From Micromonospora chokoriensis (GTDB lineage: Bacteria > Actinomycetota > Actinomycetes > Mycobacteriales > Micromonosporaceae): a stretch of DNA of 64,000 bases. This document shows, one piece after another, positions 9,023-16,835 of the stretch (positions are counted from its first letter, which is position 1; every line of letters starts with the position of its first letter). The stretch spans positions 6,200,001-6,264,000 of the forward strand of contig NZ_LT607409.1 of assembly GCF_900091505.1 (NCBI RefSeq), read 5' to 3'. Below the pieces are notes generated by a model. It was not told the DNA's origin and searched no databases. It saw only the letters and a program-made list of their open reading frames with translations. A program made the position numbers and the translations under genes.

Positions 9023-10072
9023 ATGGCAGCTACGGACTTCGAGCTGGGGCTCAACTCGTTCGGCGAGGTGGCCACCGACGGCGACCGCGTCCTGAGCGAC
9101 GGCGAGACCGTACGGCTGCTCGTGACCGAGGCACGACTCGCCGAGTCGGTCGGACTCGACGTGTTCAGCCTGGGTGAGCACTACCGGGAGGGTCACAACG
9201 ACTCCGCGACACCCGTGCTGCTCGCGGCAGCCGCGACGGCGACCGAGCGGATCCGCCTCGGCACCTCGGTCACGGTGCTCAGCACGAACGACCCGGTACG
9301 CCTGTACCACGAGTTCTCGACCCTCGACGCCGTCTCGAACGGCCGCGCCCAGATGGTCCTCGGCCGCGCCTCGGCGACCGAGTCGTTCCCGCTGTTCGGT
9401 TACGACCTGACCGACTACGAGCGGCTGTTCGAGGAGAAGCTGGATCTCTTCCTGCGACTGCAGCGCGACGAATCGGTCACCTGGTCCGGAACGGTGCGAA
9501 GCGCACTGGTCGACCAGCGCCTGCACCCCCGGATGCGGCCCGGCGGCATCCCGACCTGGATCGGCGTCGGGGGCAGCCCGAACTCGGTGGTCCGCGCCGC
9601 CCGGCACGGCCTCCCGCTCATGCTCGCGATCATCGGCGGGCGACCCCAACGGTTCGGCGGCCACGTGGACCTCTACCGCAAGGCGCTCGAACAGTTCGGG
9701 CATACCCCGCAGCCAATCGGGCAGCACTCTCTGGGCCTTGTCGCCGACACCGACGAGGAGGCGGTGGAGACGTGGTGGCGCTACTGGCAGCCGGTAGCGG
9801 CGGCGCTCGCCCGCGAGCGCGGCTTCTACAAACCGGACCGCGCACGCTACGAGGCGGAAATCGACCACGGGGCGCTCTTCGTCGGGTCACCCGAGACGGT
9901 GGCGCAGAAGATCGCCGGAGTCGCCCGCGACCTGCGGCTGAGCCGCTTCGACCTGAAGTACGACATCATGCACCTCCCCCGCGACGCACGCGCGCGCACC
10001 ATCGAACTGCTCGGCAGCGAGGTCGCCCCGCGGGTCCGCGAGTTGTTGGCAAAGGAGCCCACCCATGTCTGA
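9023..10072 (+). CDS. LLM-class flavin-dependent oxidoreductase
   Basis: A 349-residue bacterial luciferase-like (TIM-barrel) oxidoreductase. Visible family features are the N-terminal strand FELGLNSFGEV, LGEHYREGH, ATERIRLGTSVTVLSTNDPVRLYHEFSTLDAVSNGRA near 80-115 and the FMN/F420-binding region IPTWIGVGGSPNSVVRAARHGLPLMLAIIGG. Such enzymes use FMN (with NADH and oxygen) or F420. The start ATG at 9023 follows GAGGAGGAGACG. It overlaps the next, similar gene by 8 bases, so the two products may be made in step. The substrate is unknown. Confidence 0.88.
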   Translation: MAATDFELGLNSFGEVATDGDRVLSDGETVRLLVTEARLAESVGLDVFSLGEHYREGHNDSATPVLLAAAATATERIRLGTSVTVLSTNDPVRLYHEFSTLDAVSNGRAQMVLGRASATESFPLFGYDLTDYERLFEEKLDLFLRLQRDESVTWSGTVRSALVDQRLHPRMRPGGIPTWIGVGGSPNSVVRAARHGLPLMLAIIGGRPQRFGGHVDLYRKALEQFGHTPQPIGQHSLGLVADTDEEAVETWWRYWQPVAAALARERGFYKPDRARYEAEIDHGALFVGSPETVAQKIAGVARDLRLSRFDLKYDIMHLPRDARARTIELLGSEVAPRVRELLAKEPTHV

Positions 10073-11093
10073 CGTTCTGTTCGGCCTCGACACGTTCGGC
10101 GACGTACCGCAGGACGACTCCGGCAAGCTCGTCTCCCACGCGGCGGCGATCCGGCAGGTCGTCGACGAGGCGGTACTCGCCGACGAACTCGGCGTCGACG
10201 TCATCGCCCTGGGCGAGCACCACCGGCCGGAGTACTCGGTGTCGACGCCGGAGACGGTCCTGGCCGGCATCGCCACCCGTACCTCCCGGATCAAGCTGGC
10301 CTCCGGCGTGACGGTGTTGAGCTCCGACGACCCGGTCCGCGTGTTCCAGCGCTTCGCCACCGTCGACGCGCTGTCGAACGGCCGGGCCGAGGTCATCCTC
10401 GGTCGCGGCTCGTTCACCGAGTCGTTCCCCCTCTTCGGCTACGACCTGCGCGACTACGACACGCTGTTCGAGGAGAAGATCGAACTGTTCGTGAAGTTGC
10501 TGGACGAGAAGCCGGTGACCTGGAGCGGCACCCTGCGGGCACCGCTGGAGAACGCCGACGTCTTCCCGAAGACCGAGTCGGGTCACCTGGACACCTGGGT
10601 CGGCGTCGGCGGCTCGCCGCAGTCGGTCGTCCGCACCGCCCAGTACGGCCTCCCGCTCATGCTCGCCATCATCGGTGGCGCCCCCGAGCGGTTCGCGCCC
10701 TACATCGACCTGTACCGCCGGGCGGCCGACCAGCTCGGCACGACCGCGCACCCGGTCGGCATGCACTCGCCGGGCTTCATCGCCGACACCGACGAGGAGG
10801 CCAAGGAGATCTACTGGCCGCACTACCGGGTCATGCGGGACCGCATCGGCAAACTGCGGGGCTGGCCGCCAATCCGCCGGCAGGAGTTCGACTCCGAGGT
10901 GGAGAACGGTTCCCTCTACATCGGCTCCCCGGAAACCGTGGCCCGCCGGATGGCCCGTGCGATCCGCAGCCTCGGTGTCGGCCGGTTCGACCTCATCTAC
11001 TCGGCCGGCGCACAACCGGCGAGCGCCCGGATGCGTGCCGTGGAGCTGTACGGCTCCAGGGTGATCCCGATGGTCCGCGACATCCTGGCCTGA
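10065..11093 (+). CDS. LLM-class flavin-dependent oxidoreductase, second copy
   Basis: A 342-residue paralogue of the gene upstream, with the same blocks in the same order: LALGEHHRPEYS-type loop, TSRIKLASGVTVLSSDDPVRVFQRFATVDALSNGRAE and TWVGVGGSPQSVVRTAQYGLPLMLAIIGG. The start ATG at 10065 overlaps the end of the first copy and is preceded by AAAGGAGCCCACCC. The tandem pair recalls LuxA/LuxB-type heterodimers or two steps on related substrates. The next gene encodes an F420-type NADP reductase, which favours a shared reduced-cofactor chemistry. Confidence 0.88.
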   Translation: MSDVLFGLDTFGDVPQDDSGKLVSHAAAIRQVVDEAVLADELGVDVIALGEHHRPEYSVSTPETVLAGIATRTSRIKLASGVTVLSSDDPVRVFQRFATVDALSNGRAEVILGRGSFTESFPLFGYDLRDYDTLFEEKIELFVKLLDEKPVTWSGTLRAPLENADVFPKTESGHLDTWVGVGGSPQSVVRTAQYGLPLMLAIIGGAPERFAPYIDLYRRAADQLGTTAHPVGMHSPGFIADTDEEAKEIYWPHYRVMRDRIGKLRGWPPIRRQEFDSEVENGSLYIGSPETVARRMARAIRSLGVGRFDLIYSAGAQPASARMRAVELYGSRVIPMVRDILA

Positions 11094-11120
11094 TCAGCCC
11101 GTCAGTACCGAGAGGACGAC

Positions 11121-11822
11121 ATGAACGACAACGACCGGAGCCGGCCCACCACCCTCGGCATCCTCGGGGCCGGCAAGGTGGGAACAGTGCTGGCCCGCCT
11201 CGCCGTCGCCGCCGGCTACCGGGTGTTGGTGGCCGGCTCCGGCGACCCGGCGAAGATCGCGCTCACCGTCGAGGTCCTCGCCCCCGGGGCGGAGGCCACC
11301 ACGGCCCTCGACGCCGCGGCCCGCGCCGACGTCGTGATCCTCGCCCTGCCACTGGGCAAGTACCGCAGCATCCCCGTCGACACACTGCACGGCAAGCTCG
11401 TCGTCGACGCGATGAACTACTGGTGGGAGATCGACGGCATCCGCGACGACCTCACCGACCCGCGTACGTCGTCGAGTGAGACAGTGCAGGCCTTCCTGTC
11501 CGGCTCACGCGTCGTCAAGGCGTTCAACCACATGGGCTACCACGACCTCGAGGACGGGGCCCGGCCGGCGGGCGCGACCGACCGCAAGGCGATCGTGATC
11601 GCCGGTGACGACACCACCGACGTCAGCGCCGTCGCGTCCCTGGTGGACGCACTCGGCTTCGACCCGGTCGTCGCCGGCCCGCTGGGCGAGGGGGTACGCC
11701 TCGAACCCGGCAGCGAACTGTTCGGCGCGAATGTGAGCGCCGACGACGCACGGGCCATGCTCGACCGCTTCCCGGAGTCGGAGCGTGGACGGATGATCGC
11801 CGCCGCCCGAGAGCAGTCCTAG
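11121..11822 (+). CDS. NADPH-dependent F420 reductase-like protein
   Basis: A 233-residue Rossmann-fold protein. GILGAGKVGTVLARLAVAAGY (about 13-33) is a GxGxxG dinucleotide site, followed by VILALPLGKYRSIP, LVVDAMNYW and VVKAFNHMGYHDLEDGARP, the pattern of the NADP oxidoreductase/F420-dependent family. In the cell it would move hydride between NADPH and F420 (or another substrate). RBS GAGAGGACGAC precedes ATG 11121. The 27-base gap from the oxidoreductase pair indicates one operon under the MarR-like regulator. A hairpin-rich region follows the stop. Confidence 0.85.
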   Translation: MNDNDRSRPTTLGILGAGKVGTVLARLAVAAGYRVLVAGSGDPAKIALTVEVLAPGAEATTALDAAARADVVILALPLGKYRSIPVDTLHGKLVVDAMNYWWEIDGIRDDLTDPRTSSSETVQAFLSGSRVVKAFNHMGYHDLEDGARPAGATDRKAIVIAGDDTTDVSAVASLVDALGFDPVVAGPLGEGVRLEPGSELFGANVSADDARAMLDRFPESERGRMIAAAREQS

Positions 11823-11843
11823 CCGTCCCGGCGGCCGTCCCCC

Positions 11844-11933
11844 GATCCGCGCAACACAAGGTCCGCGCACCATCAGGGATGGTGCTGTCTCACGAGCTCC
11901 GGAGGCAGCACCATCCGGGACGTTGTGCGGATC
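11844..11933. terminator. nested inverted repeats between convergent genes
   Basis: Outer arms GATCCGCGCAAC (11844-11855) and GTTGTGCGGATC (11922-11933) pair with one mismatch. Inside, GCACCATC-AGG-GATGGTGC (11867-11885) is a tight hairpin, and GATGGTGCTG (11878-11887) also pairs perfectly with CAGCACCATC (11906-11915), so two inner folds are mutually exclusive. It lies between the F420-reductase-like gene and the TPR gene, and a bidirectional terminator is the simplest reading. Confidence 0.6.
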
Positions 11934-11954
11934 TTGGACGCGGGGCGCGTTGGG

Positions 11955-12683
11955 TCAGCGGTTGTCGTAGCCGAAGGCCGTTTGCGGGTCGAGGCGCCGG
12001 CCCTCGGCGTACTCCTTGTCGAACGCGGCGGCGCCGAGGGCCTCGGTCGCTGCGGCGCGCATCGTGGCGAGATCGGCCGCGTCGTCCGGATCCGGCACCT
12101 GGTCGATCGTCGCGAACGCCGCGTCCGTGACACCGATCATCCGCGCCGCCCGCGCGTGGTCGCCCTCGGCCGACGCGAGCGCGGCGCCGGCGACGCAGAC
12201 GTACGGCACGAAGTCGGCCCAGGCGTTGCGGAACACCCGCTCGCGGTTCTCGGCGAACAGTGTCCTCGCCGCATCGAGGTTGCCCAGCCCCAGCTCGCAG
12301 AACGCCAGGTTGTGGTGCTCGGAGTTGACCGTCTGGGGTTGGCCGAGCGTCTCGTTGAGCGCGATGTTCTCGCGGTACAGGTCCCGGGCGCGCGCCAGGT
12401 CGCCGGACATCCGCGCGACGGCGGCCAGCACGTGCCTCGGCCGTTCCTCCAGGCGGCGGTCGCCGGAGCGCAGCGCCACCTCCAGGGCCTCCCGTGCGCG
12501 GGCCTCCCCACCCGGCAGGTCACCACCGCGAATGGCGACCCGGGCCAGGCTGTAGCGGGCCTCCACCTCGCCTGCCGGGTCGCCGGCCGCCTGCGCCCGC
12601 TCGATCTCGGCCTCGCTCATCCGCACCACGGCGTCGGTCTCGCCTCGCCGGAACGCCGACCGCACGTTCTCGCTGAAGCTCAT
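11955..12683 (-). CDS. tetratricopeptide-type helical repeat protein
   Basis: A 242-residue cytoplasmic protein built of helix pairs typical of TPR repeats: AEIERAQAAGDPAGEVEARYSLA, REALEVALRSGDRRLEERPRHVLAAVARMSGDLARARDLYRENIALNE, HHNLAFCELGLGNLDAARTLFAENRER and GAALASAEGDHARAARMIG. It resembles the TPR part of AfsR/SARP- or LuxR-type regulators but has no DNA-binding or ATPase domain. The start ATG at 12683 (MSFSENV) has GGGGGAGAAGG upstream. The gene upstream (GNAT) ends 20 bases away on the same strand, so they are likely one transcript. Partner unknown. Confidence 0.8.
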   Translation of the reverse strand: MSFSENVRSAFRRGETDAVVRMSEAEIERAQAAGDPAGEVEARYSLARVAIRGGDLPGGEARAREALEVALRSGDRRLEERPRHVLAAVARMSGDLARARDLYRENIALNETLGQPQTVNSEHHNLAFCELGLGNLDAARTLFAENRERVFRNAWADFVPYVCVAGAALASAEGDHARAARMIGVTDAAFATIDQVPDPDDAADLATMRAAATEALGAAAFDKEYAEGRRLDPQTAFGYDNR

Positions 12684-12703
12684 GGCCTTCTCCCCCATCA
12701 CGA

Positions 12704-13468
12704 TCACCGCGGCGCGAACATCGTCCAGTTCTCCACGAGCACGAATCCCATCGACTCGTAGAGGGGTCGCCCCATCGGGCTGGTGTGCAGGTAGGCGGCG
12801 TCCGCGCCGGCCGCGATGCCGTCGCGCAGCACCGTTTCGGTGAGCGTGCGGCCGAGGCCACGACCCCGGGCGGACGGTACGACGCCGATGTTGAACACGC
12901 CGATCACACCGGAGGTCAGCATTCCGAGGGCGGTGCCGACGGGACGGTCGGCCTCCTCGGCCAGGTAGCCGGTGATGCCGTCGGTGTCGAGGACCGCGCC
13001 GCCCATCAGCGGGCCGAAGGCGCCTTCGGGCGCCTCGAAACTCTGTGTGAGGGCGTCGGTGTACGTGTCGTTCTCCGTGGCACCAACCCGACGCACCGGA
13101 TTCTGCTGGGGCGGGTCGGGCCGGAACGCGATGTCGTCAGTGGCGCAGGCCAGGAAGGGCATGACGCTGCGTCCCCGCAGCCCGTGCCGGGCCGCGAGGT
13201 CGACGACTGCCGCGCTCGCCTCACCCCGAACGATGATCGACCAGTCCGGAACCTGCCTGGCGACCTCGGTCGCCAACTCGTCGAGCGACTCGGGATCCGG
13301 GTCGGTGGTCGGGTCGAAGACCCCGTTGAGCGACGCGAGGCCTGCGTGGGTGATCCCCGCACGAGCGGTGCCGCGTTCGGCGTACCAGCCCTTCGGGGTG
13401 ACCTGGCAGAGGGCCGCGATGGCGTCGACGTACGCGGTCGCCAGCCGGTCGGCGGCGGTGGTGCTCAT
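12704..13468 (-). CDS. GNAT-family N-acetyltransferase
   Basis: A 254-residue protein with a GNAT domain in the C-terminal half. The acetyl-CoA loop is GVVPSARGRGLGRTLTETVLRDG (about 195-217, R/QxxGxG/A motif A), followed by AAYLHTSPMGRPLYESMGF (motif B). The N-terminal half (DWSIIVRG, AARHGLRGRSVMPFLAC) looks like a degenerate second acyltransferase fold, as in two-domain GNATs. The acceptor is unknown. The ATG at 13468 follows GGGGGAGAAGCC. It probably forms an operon with the TPR gene behind it. Confidence 0.85.
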   Translation of the reverse strand: MSTTAADRLATAYVDAIAALCQVTPKGWYAERGTARAGITHAGLASLNGVFDPTTDPDPESLDELATEVARQVPDWSIIVRGEASAAVVDLAARHGLRGRSVMPFLACATDDIAFRPDPPQQNPVRRVGATENDTYTDALTQSFEAPEGAFGPLMGGAVLDTDGITGYLAEEADRPVGTALGMLTSGVIGVFNIGVVPSARGRGLGRTLTETVLRDGIAAGADAAYLHTSPMGRPLYESMGFVLVENWTMFAPR

Positions 13469-13670
13469 GGCTTCTCCCCCAGGGAACGGTCGTCCTGCCA
13501 GAACGCCAACCTAGCCAGCGACCTCTTTCGTGAGCAAACGTGACCATTCGGGCAGTTCGCGCCGGGCCACACCGATCAGGAATCAAGAAGCCCCTGGACG
13601 CGCGTCCGGCCTAGCCTTTTCCCAGGCAGCCGGCACGACACCGAGCCGGACGACGAGAGGGAGCCTGAGC

Positions 13671-14123
13671 ATGGCCGCGAAGACCACCACCACCACCGAT
13701 TCCGACGGCTTCACCGCCGAGGAGCGCGCCGCGATGAAGGAGCGCGCCGCCGAGCTGCGCGCCGAGGGTAGGAAGGGCGCGAAGAAGGCCGACGGGTTGC
13801 AGGCGGTCCTCGACCGGATCGCACAGATGGAGCCGGAGGATCGCGCGCTCGCCGAGCGCGTACACGTGACGGTGAGCGCGGCCGCCCCGGAGCTGTCGCC
13901 CAAGACCTGGTACGGCATGCCCGCCTACGCGAACGAGGACGGCAAGATCGTCGTCTTCTTCCAGGACTCCGGGAAGTTCAACTACCGGTACTCGACGCTG
14001 GGCTTCCAGGACCCTGCCAACCTCGACGACGGGGACCTGTGGCCGGTGGCGTACGCGCTGAAGAACTGGAGCCCCGAGGTGGAGAAGAAGATCACCGCTC
14101 TGGTGCGGACGGCGGTCTCCTGA
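13671..14123 (+). CDS. DUF1801-family (YdhG-like) small protein
   Basis: A 150-residue soluble protein. The second half (DRIAQMEPEDRALAERVHVTVSAAAPELSPKTWYGMPAYANEDGKIVVFFQDSGKFNYRYSTLGF) fits the DUF1801/YdhG fold (iron-chaperone-like, frataxin-related shape; function in actinomycetes not established). The first 45 residues are a charged Lys/Glu/Ala helix. The start ATG at 13671 follows GAGAGGGAGCC, and the longer frame from 13530 is rejected. It is divergent from the GNAT gene and stands alone. Confidence 0.82.
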   Translation: MAAKTTTTTDSDGFTAEERAAMKERAAELRAEGRKGAKKADGLQAVLDRIAQMEPEDRALAERVHVTVSAAAPELSPKTWYGMPAYANEDGKIVVFFQDSGKFNYRYSTLGFQDPANLDDGDLWPVAYALKNWSPEVEKKITALVRTAVS

Positions 14124-14251
14124 TTTCTGCATGCGTCGGGGCAGCCGCTCTGGCACGACCGACCCGAGGTGCACGATGATCGTGATCGGAGCTGAGGGAG
14201 GCGGACAGTGCGGACAACAGGGCGCGGGCAGGCGGTGGGACGAGTCGCCCG

Positions 14252-14767
14252 ATGACGGCGAAGGCAGGTCAGGCGTTCGACATCGGTCGGGCGGTGTCCG
14301 ACGTCGAGTCGCTGCTCGCCGCCGAGCTGCCCACGGACGGTGACCCGGTCAGCGAGGGGGACCCGGCCACCGGGGAGTGGACCGGCACCCGGGGGGCGGG
14401 CTACCGCATCATGCCGATCTGGGAGGGCGACGACCTCACGGGTGTGTACGGCGTCGACTGGAACGAGGCCGAGGATGCCGCCATGGCGAACCTCGCCCTC
14501 GTCACGGGTGAGCTGGACCGCCGGTGGGGGCCGCACCGGAAGGTACCCATGCACGTACCCATGTTCCGGAAGCAGGCCGGCACACCGATGCCGGCGCTCT
14601 TCCAGTCGCTGTCCGACCTGGACTGCTACGGCGACCTGGCGGTCTGGGGCCCGACGCCGGCCGATGGTCGATGGGTCGCGGTGTCGGTCAACCAGTGCGA
14701 CGGTGACGCCCCGATGATCATGACAGCGGTGGTCAGCCGGTTCGCCATCACCGAACTGCCGGAGTGA
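14252..14767 (+). CDS. hypothetical protein
   Basis: A 171-residue soluble protein that I do not recognise. It is acidic, with many aromatic and Gly/Pro turns (GYRIMPIWEGDDLTGVYGVDWNEAEDAAMANL, then LSDLDCYGDLAVWGPTPADGRWVAVSVNQCDGDAPMIMTAVVS). There is no signal peptide or membrane segment. The size and strand-rich pattern suggest a single alpha/beta domain of an actinobacteria-restricted family. ATG 14252 is the only convincing start, though no strong RBS is seen (CGAGTCGCCCG). It precedes sodN by 173 bases, with a separate promoter between. Confidence 0.6.
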   Translation: MTAKAGQAFDIGRAVSDVESLLAAELPTDGDPVSEGDPATGEWTGTRGAGYRIMPIWEGDDLTGVYGVDWNEAEDAAMANLALVTGELDRRWGPHRKVPMHVPMFRKQAGTPMPALFQSLSDLDCYGDLAVWGPTPADGRWVAVSVNQCDGDAPMIMTAVVSRFAITELPE

Positions 14768-14871
14768 CGAGTGATGATCACTGATCAGCCTTGGCCGTCG
14801 CCGCCGACGAGCGGACCCGCGCCGCCCTGCTGGCCCTCGTCCGGCCACAACGCACCGCGACGACGTGACGC

Positions 14872-14935
14872 TTGACATGAAGTACGGTTGAGGTCTTAGC
14901 CTCCCGTCCGTCACCTCAGCCTGTCGTCGGAGGGA
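14872..14935 (+). promoter_or_regulatory. candidate sodN promoter and ribosome site
   Basis: TTGACA at 14872-14877 is followed, 18-19 bases later, by TTAGCC/TAGCCT (14896-14902), an actinomycete-type -10. CGGAGGGAAT (14928-14937) is a strong ribosome site just before the sodN ATG at 14941. The hexamers sit where a nickel-responsive Nur repressor could act, but I see no clear Nur box. Confidence 0.45.
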
Positions 14936-14940
14936 ATCTG

Positions 14941-15345
14941 ATGTACCTGCCACGTCTTCTCCGCCCGCGTACCGTCGCGAGCGCGCACTGCGACCTGCCC
15001 TGCGGCGTCTACGACCCGGCCCAGGCCCGGATCGAGGCTGAGTCGGTCAAGGCGATCTCGGAGAAGTACCAGGCCAGCGACGATCCGGAGTTCCGCACCC
15101 GCGCGCTGGTCATCAAGGAGCAGCGCGCCGAGCTGGTCAAGCACCACCTCTGGGTCCTCTGGACCGACTACTTCAAGGCACCGCACTTCGAGAAGTACCC
15201 CCACCTGCACGACCTCTTCAACGAGGCCACCAAACTGGCCGGAGCCGGTGGTGCGAAGGGCGCAGCCGACCCGGAGGTCGCCGAACGGCTCCTCGGCAAG
15301 ATCGAGGAAATCTCGAAAATTTTCTGGGAGACCAAGCAGAGCTGA
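14941..15345 (+). CDS. sodN: nickel superoxide dismutase precursor
   Basis: A 134-residue NiSOD. It disproportionates superoxide to oxygen and hydrogen peroxide with a Ni(II)/Ni(III) centre. The hook HCDLPCGVYDP is intact: leader residues 1-15 are cut so that His16 becomes the new N-terminus, and Cys17 and Cys21 with the backbone and His16 bind nickel. The rest is the four-helix bundle of the hexameric enzyme (EQRAELVKHHLWVLWTDYFKAPHFEKYPHLHDLFNEATKLAG). Length is normal. The leader must be removed by a maturation protease (SodX in streptomycetes), whose gene is usually the next one downstream. Here a radical SAM gene takes that place. Confidence 0.97.
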   Translation: MYLPRLLRPRTVASAHCDLPCGVYDPAQARIEAESVKAISEKYQASDDPEFRTRALVIKEQRAELVKHHLWVLWTDYFKAPHFEKYPHLHDLFNEATKLAGAGGAKGAADPEVAERLLGKIEEISKIFWETKQS

Positions 15346-15406
15346 CCCGGCGGGACCGGGTGGCACCTGCCACCCGGTCCGGCGTACCGCATCCCAGGAG
15401 GACCGC

Positions 15407-16717
15407 ATGGCGTCGCGCACCGATCTCGTCGAAGAGCTGATGAGCCGTTACCCGCAGGTGCCGCGGGAGGCGGTCATCAAGGAGGACCTGCTCCGCGGCG
15501 GGCTCGCCTTCGACGACGCGGCGCTGACCGACAACGAGAACGGCAGCGTCAAACCGAAGTCGTACTTCATCTTCTCCTTCGACCACCGGACGCTTCCGGA
15601 GTTGGGGACGGCCGCGCTGCGCCGACCGCCCGAGGAGATCGTGCTCACCGGGGGGCCGTACGAGCTTCGTCGTACCGTCGTGTCGGTCCGCACCAACCCC
15701 GGCTCGCCGTACCGCGTCGGAACCGACGGCGACGGCCGGCTGCGCCTGTCCCTGGACGGACGGCCGATCGCCGATGTGGGGCTGCCGCCGATGCCGGCCT
15801 ACTACCGCCACACGCTCGCCAACGGAAAGTCGGTGATGGAGGTCGCCCCGACGATCCAGTGGGGCTATCTGATCTATCTCACCGCGTTCCGGGTCTGCCA
15901 GTACTTCGGCGCGAAGGAGGAGTGCCAGTACTGCGACATCAACCACAACTGGCGGCAGCACAAACAGGCCGGTCGGCCGTACACCGGTGTCAAGCCCGTC
16001 GACGAGGTGCTGGAAGCCTTGGAGATCATCGACCGGTACGACACCGATCGCGCCTCGCAGGCGTACACGCTGACCGGCGGCAGCATCACCTCGCAGGTCG
16101 ACGGGCTGGCCGAGGCGGACTTCTACGGCCGGTACGCGCAGGCGATCGAGGAACGGTTCCCGGGGCGGTGGATCGGCAAGGTCGTCGCCCAGGCGCTGCC
16201 CCGAGCCGATGTGCAGCGCTTCCACGACTACGGGATCCGCATCTACCACCCCAACTACGAGGTGTGGGACAAGCGGCTGTTCGAGTTGTACTGCCCGGGC
16301 AAGGAGCGCTACGTCGGCCGGGAGGAGTGGCACCGCCGCATCCTCGACTCCGCCGAGGTGTTCGGCCCCCGCAACGTGATCCCGAACTTCGTGGCGGGCG
16401 TCGAGATGGCCGCCCCGCACGGCTTCACGAACGTGAGCGAGGCGATCGACTCCACCACCGAAGGGCTCGACTACTTCATGTCTCGCGGGATCACGCCGAG
16501 GTTCACCACCTGGTGTCCGGAGCCCACCACACCGCTCGGCCGGACCAACCCGGAGGGCGCGCCGCTCGAATACCACGTCCGCCTGCTGGGGGCGTACCGG
16601 GCGACGATGGACGCCCACGGCCTGTCCAGCCCACCCGGGTACGGTCCGGCGGGGCCCGGCCGAGCCGTCTTCTCGGTCAGCTCCTTCATGGACACCCTCT
16701 CGCCCGAGGCTCCCTGA
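15407..16717 (+). CDS. radical SAM protein with CX8CX2C motif
   Basis: A 436-residue cytoplasmic protein. It has a TIM-barrel radical SAM layout from about residue 150: three cysteines Cys164, Cys173 and Cys176 (RVCQYFGAKEECQYCDI) to hold a [4Fe-4S] cluster, then TLTGGSITSQ as the probable SAM glycine-rich segment, and later strands ending with FTTWCPEPTTPLG. The first spacing is eight residues, not the canonical three (CX3CX2C). The N-terminal 150 residues form a separate domain. ATG 15407 follows CAGGAGGACC. It is 61 bases after sodN and likely co-transcribed. The reaction is unknown; a role in NiSOD maturation is only a guess from position. Confidence 0.8.
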   Translation: MASRTDLVEELMSRYPQVPREAVIKEDLLRGGLAFDDAALTDNENGSVKPKSYFIFSFDHRTLPELGTAALRRPPEEIVLTGGPYELRRTVVSVRTNPGSPYRVGTDGDGRLRLSLDGRPIADVGLPPMPAYYRHTLANGKSVMEVAPTIQWGYLIYLTAFRVCQYFGAKEECQYCDINHNWRQHKQAGRPYTGVKPVDEVLEALEIIDRYDTDRASQAYTLTGGSITSQVDGLAEADFYGRYAQAIEERFPGRWIGKVVAQALPRADVQRFHDYGIRIYHPNYEVWDKRLFELYCPGKERYVGREEWHRRILDSAEVFGPRNVIPNFVAGVEMAAPHGFTNVSEAIDSTTEGLDYFMSRGITPRFTTWCPEPTTPLGRTNPEGAPLEYHVRLLGAYRATMDAHGLSSPPGYGPAGPGRAVFSVSSFMDTLSPEAP

Positions 16718-16755
16718 CCGGTGGCAACCGCCGGTCACCTCCGTCGGTGCCGCGG

Positions 16756-16804
16756 TGAGCGGTGTACCGCAGAGTCATGTTCAGACTCTGCGGTACACCG
16801 CTCA
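16756..16804. terminator. 20-bp perfect hairpin terminator
   Basis: A 20-base arm (16756-16775, beginning TGAGCGGTGT) and its exact complement (16785-16804) are separated by a 9-base loop. No U-tract follows, as usual in actinomycetes. It lies between the convergent radical SAM and pectate lyase genes and can stop transcription from both sides. Confidence 0.85.
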
Positions 16805-16835
16805 TCGGCCCGAGCCCGGTCCGCGTGAGTCGGGA

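Noticed and set aside
9023..11822. Bacterial luciferase operon (light emission)
   Set aside because: LLM-class proteins are mostly not luciferases; no aldehyde-supply genes (luxCDE) are present.
11873..12133. Two opposing small frames starting at the nested hairpins (MVLPPELVRQHHP and MVLSHELRRQHHP)
   Set aside because: Their similar starts come from the inverted repeat itself; they overlap the TPR gene and have no ribosome site.
15218..16738. 506-codon open frame on the minus strand over the radical SAM gene
   Set aside because: Arises from GC-rich third positions. The plus-strand frame has a ribosome site and clear protein motifs; this one has none.
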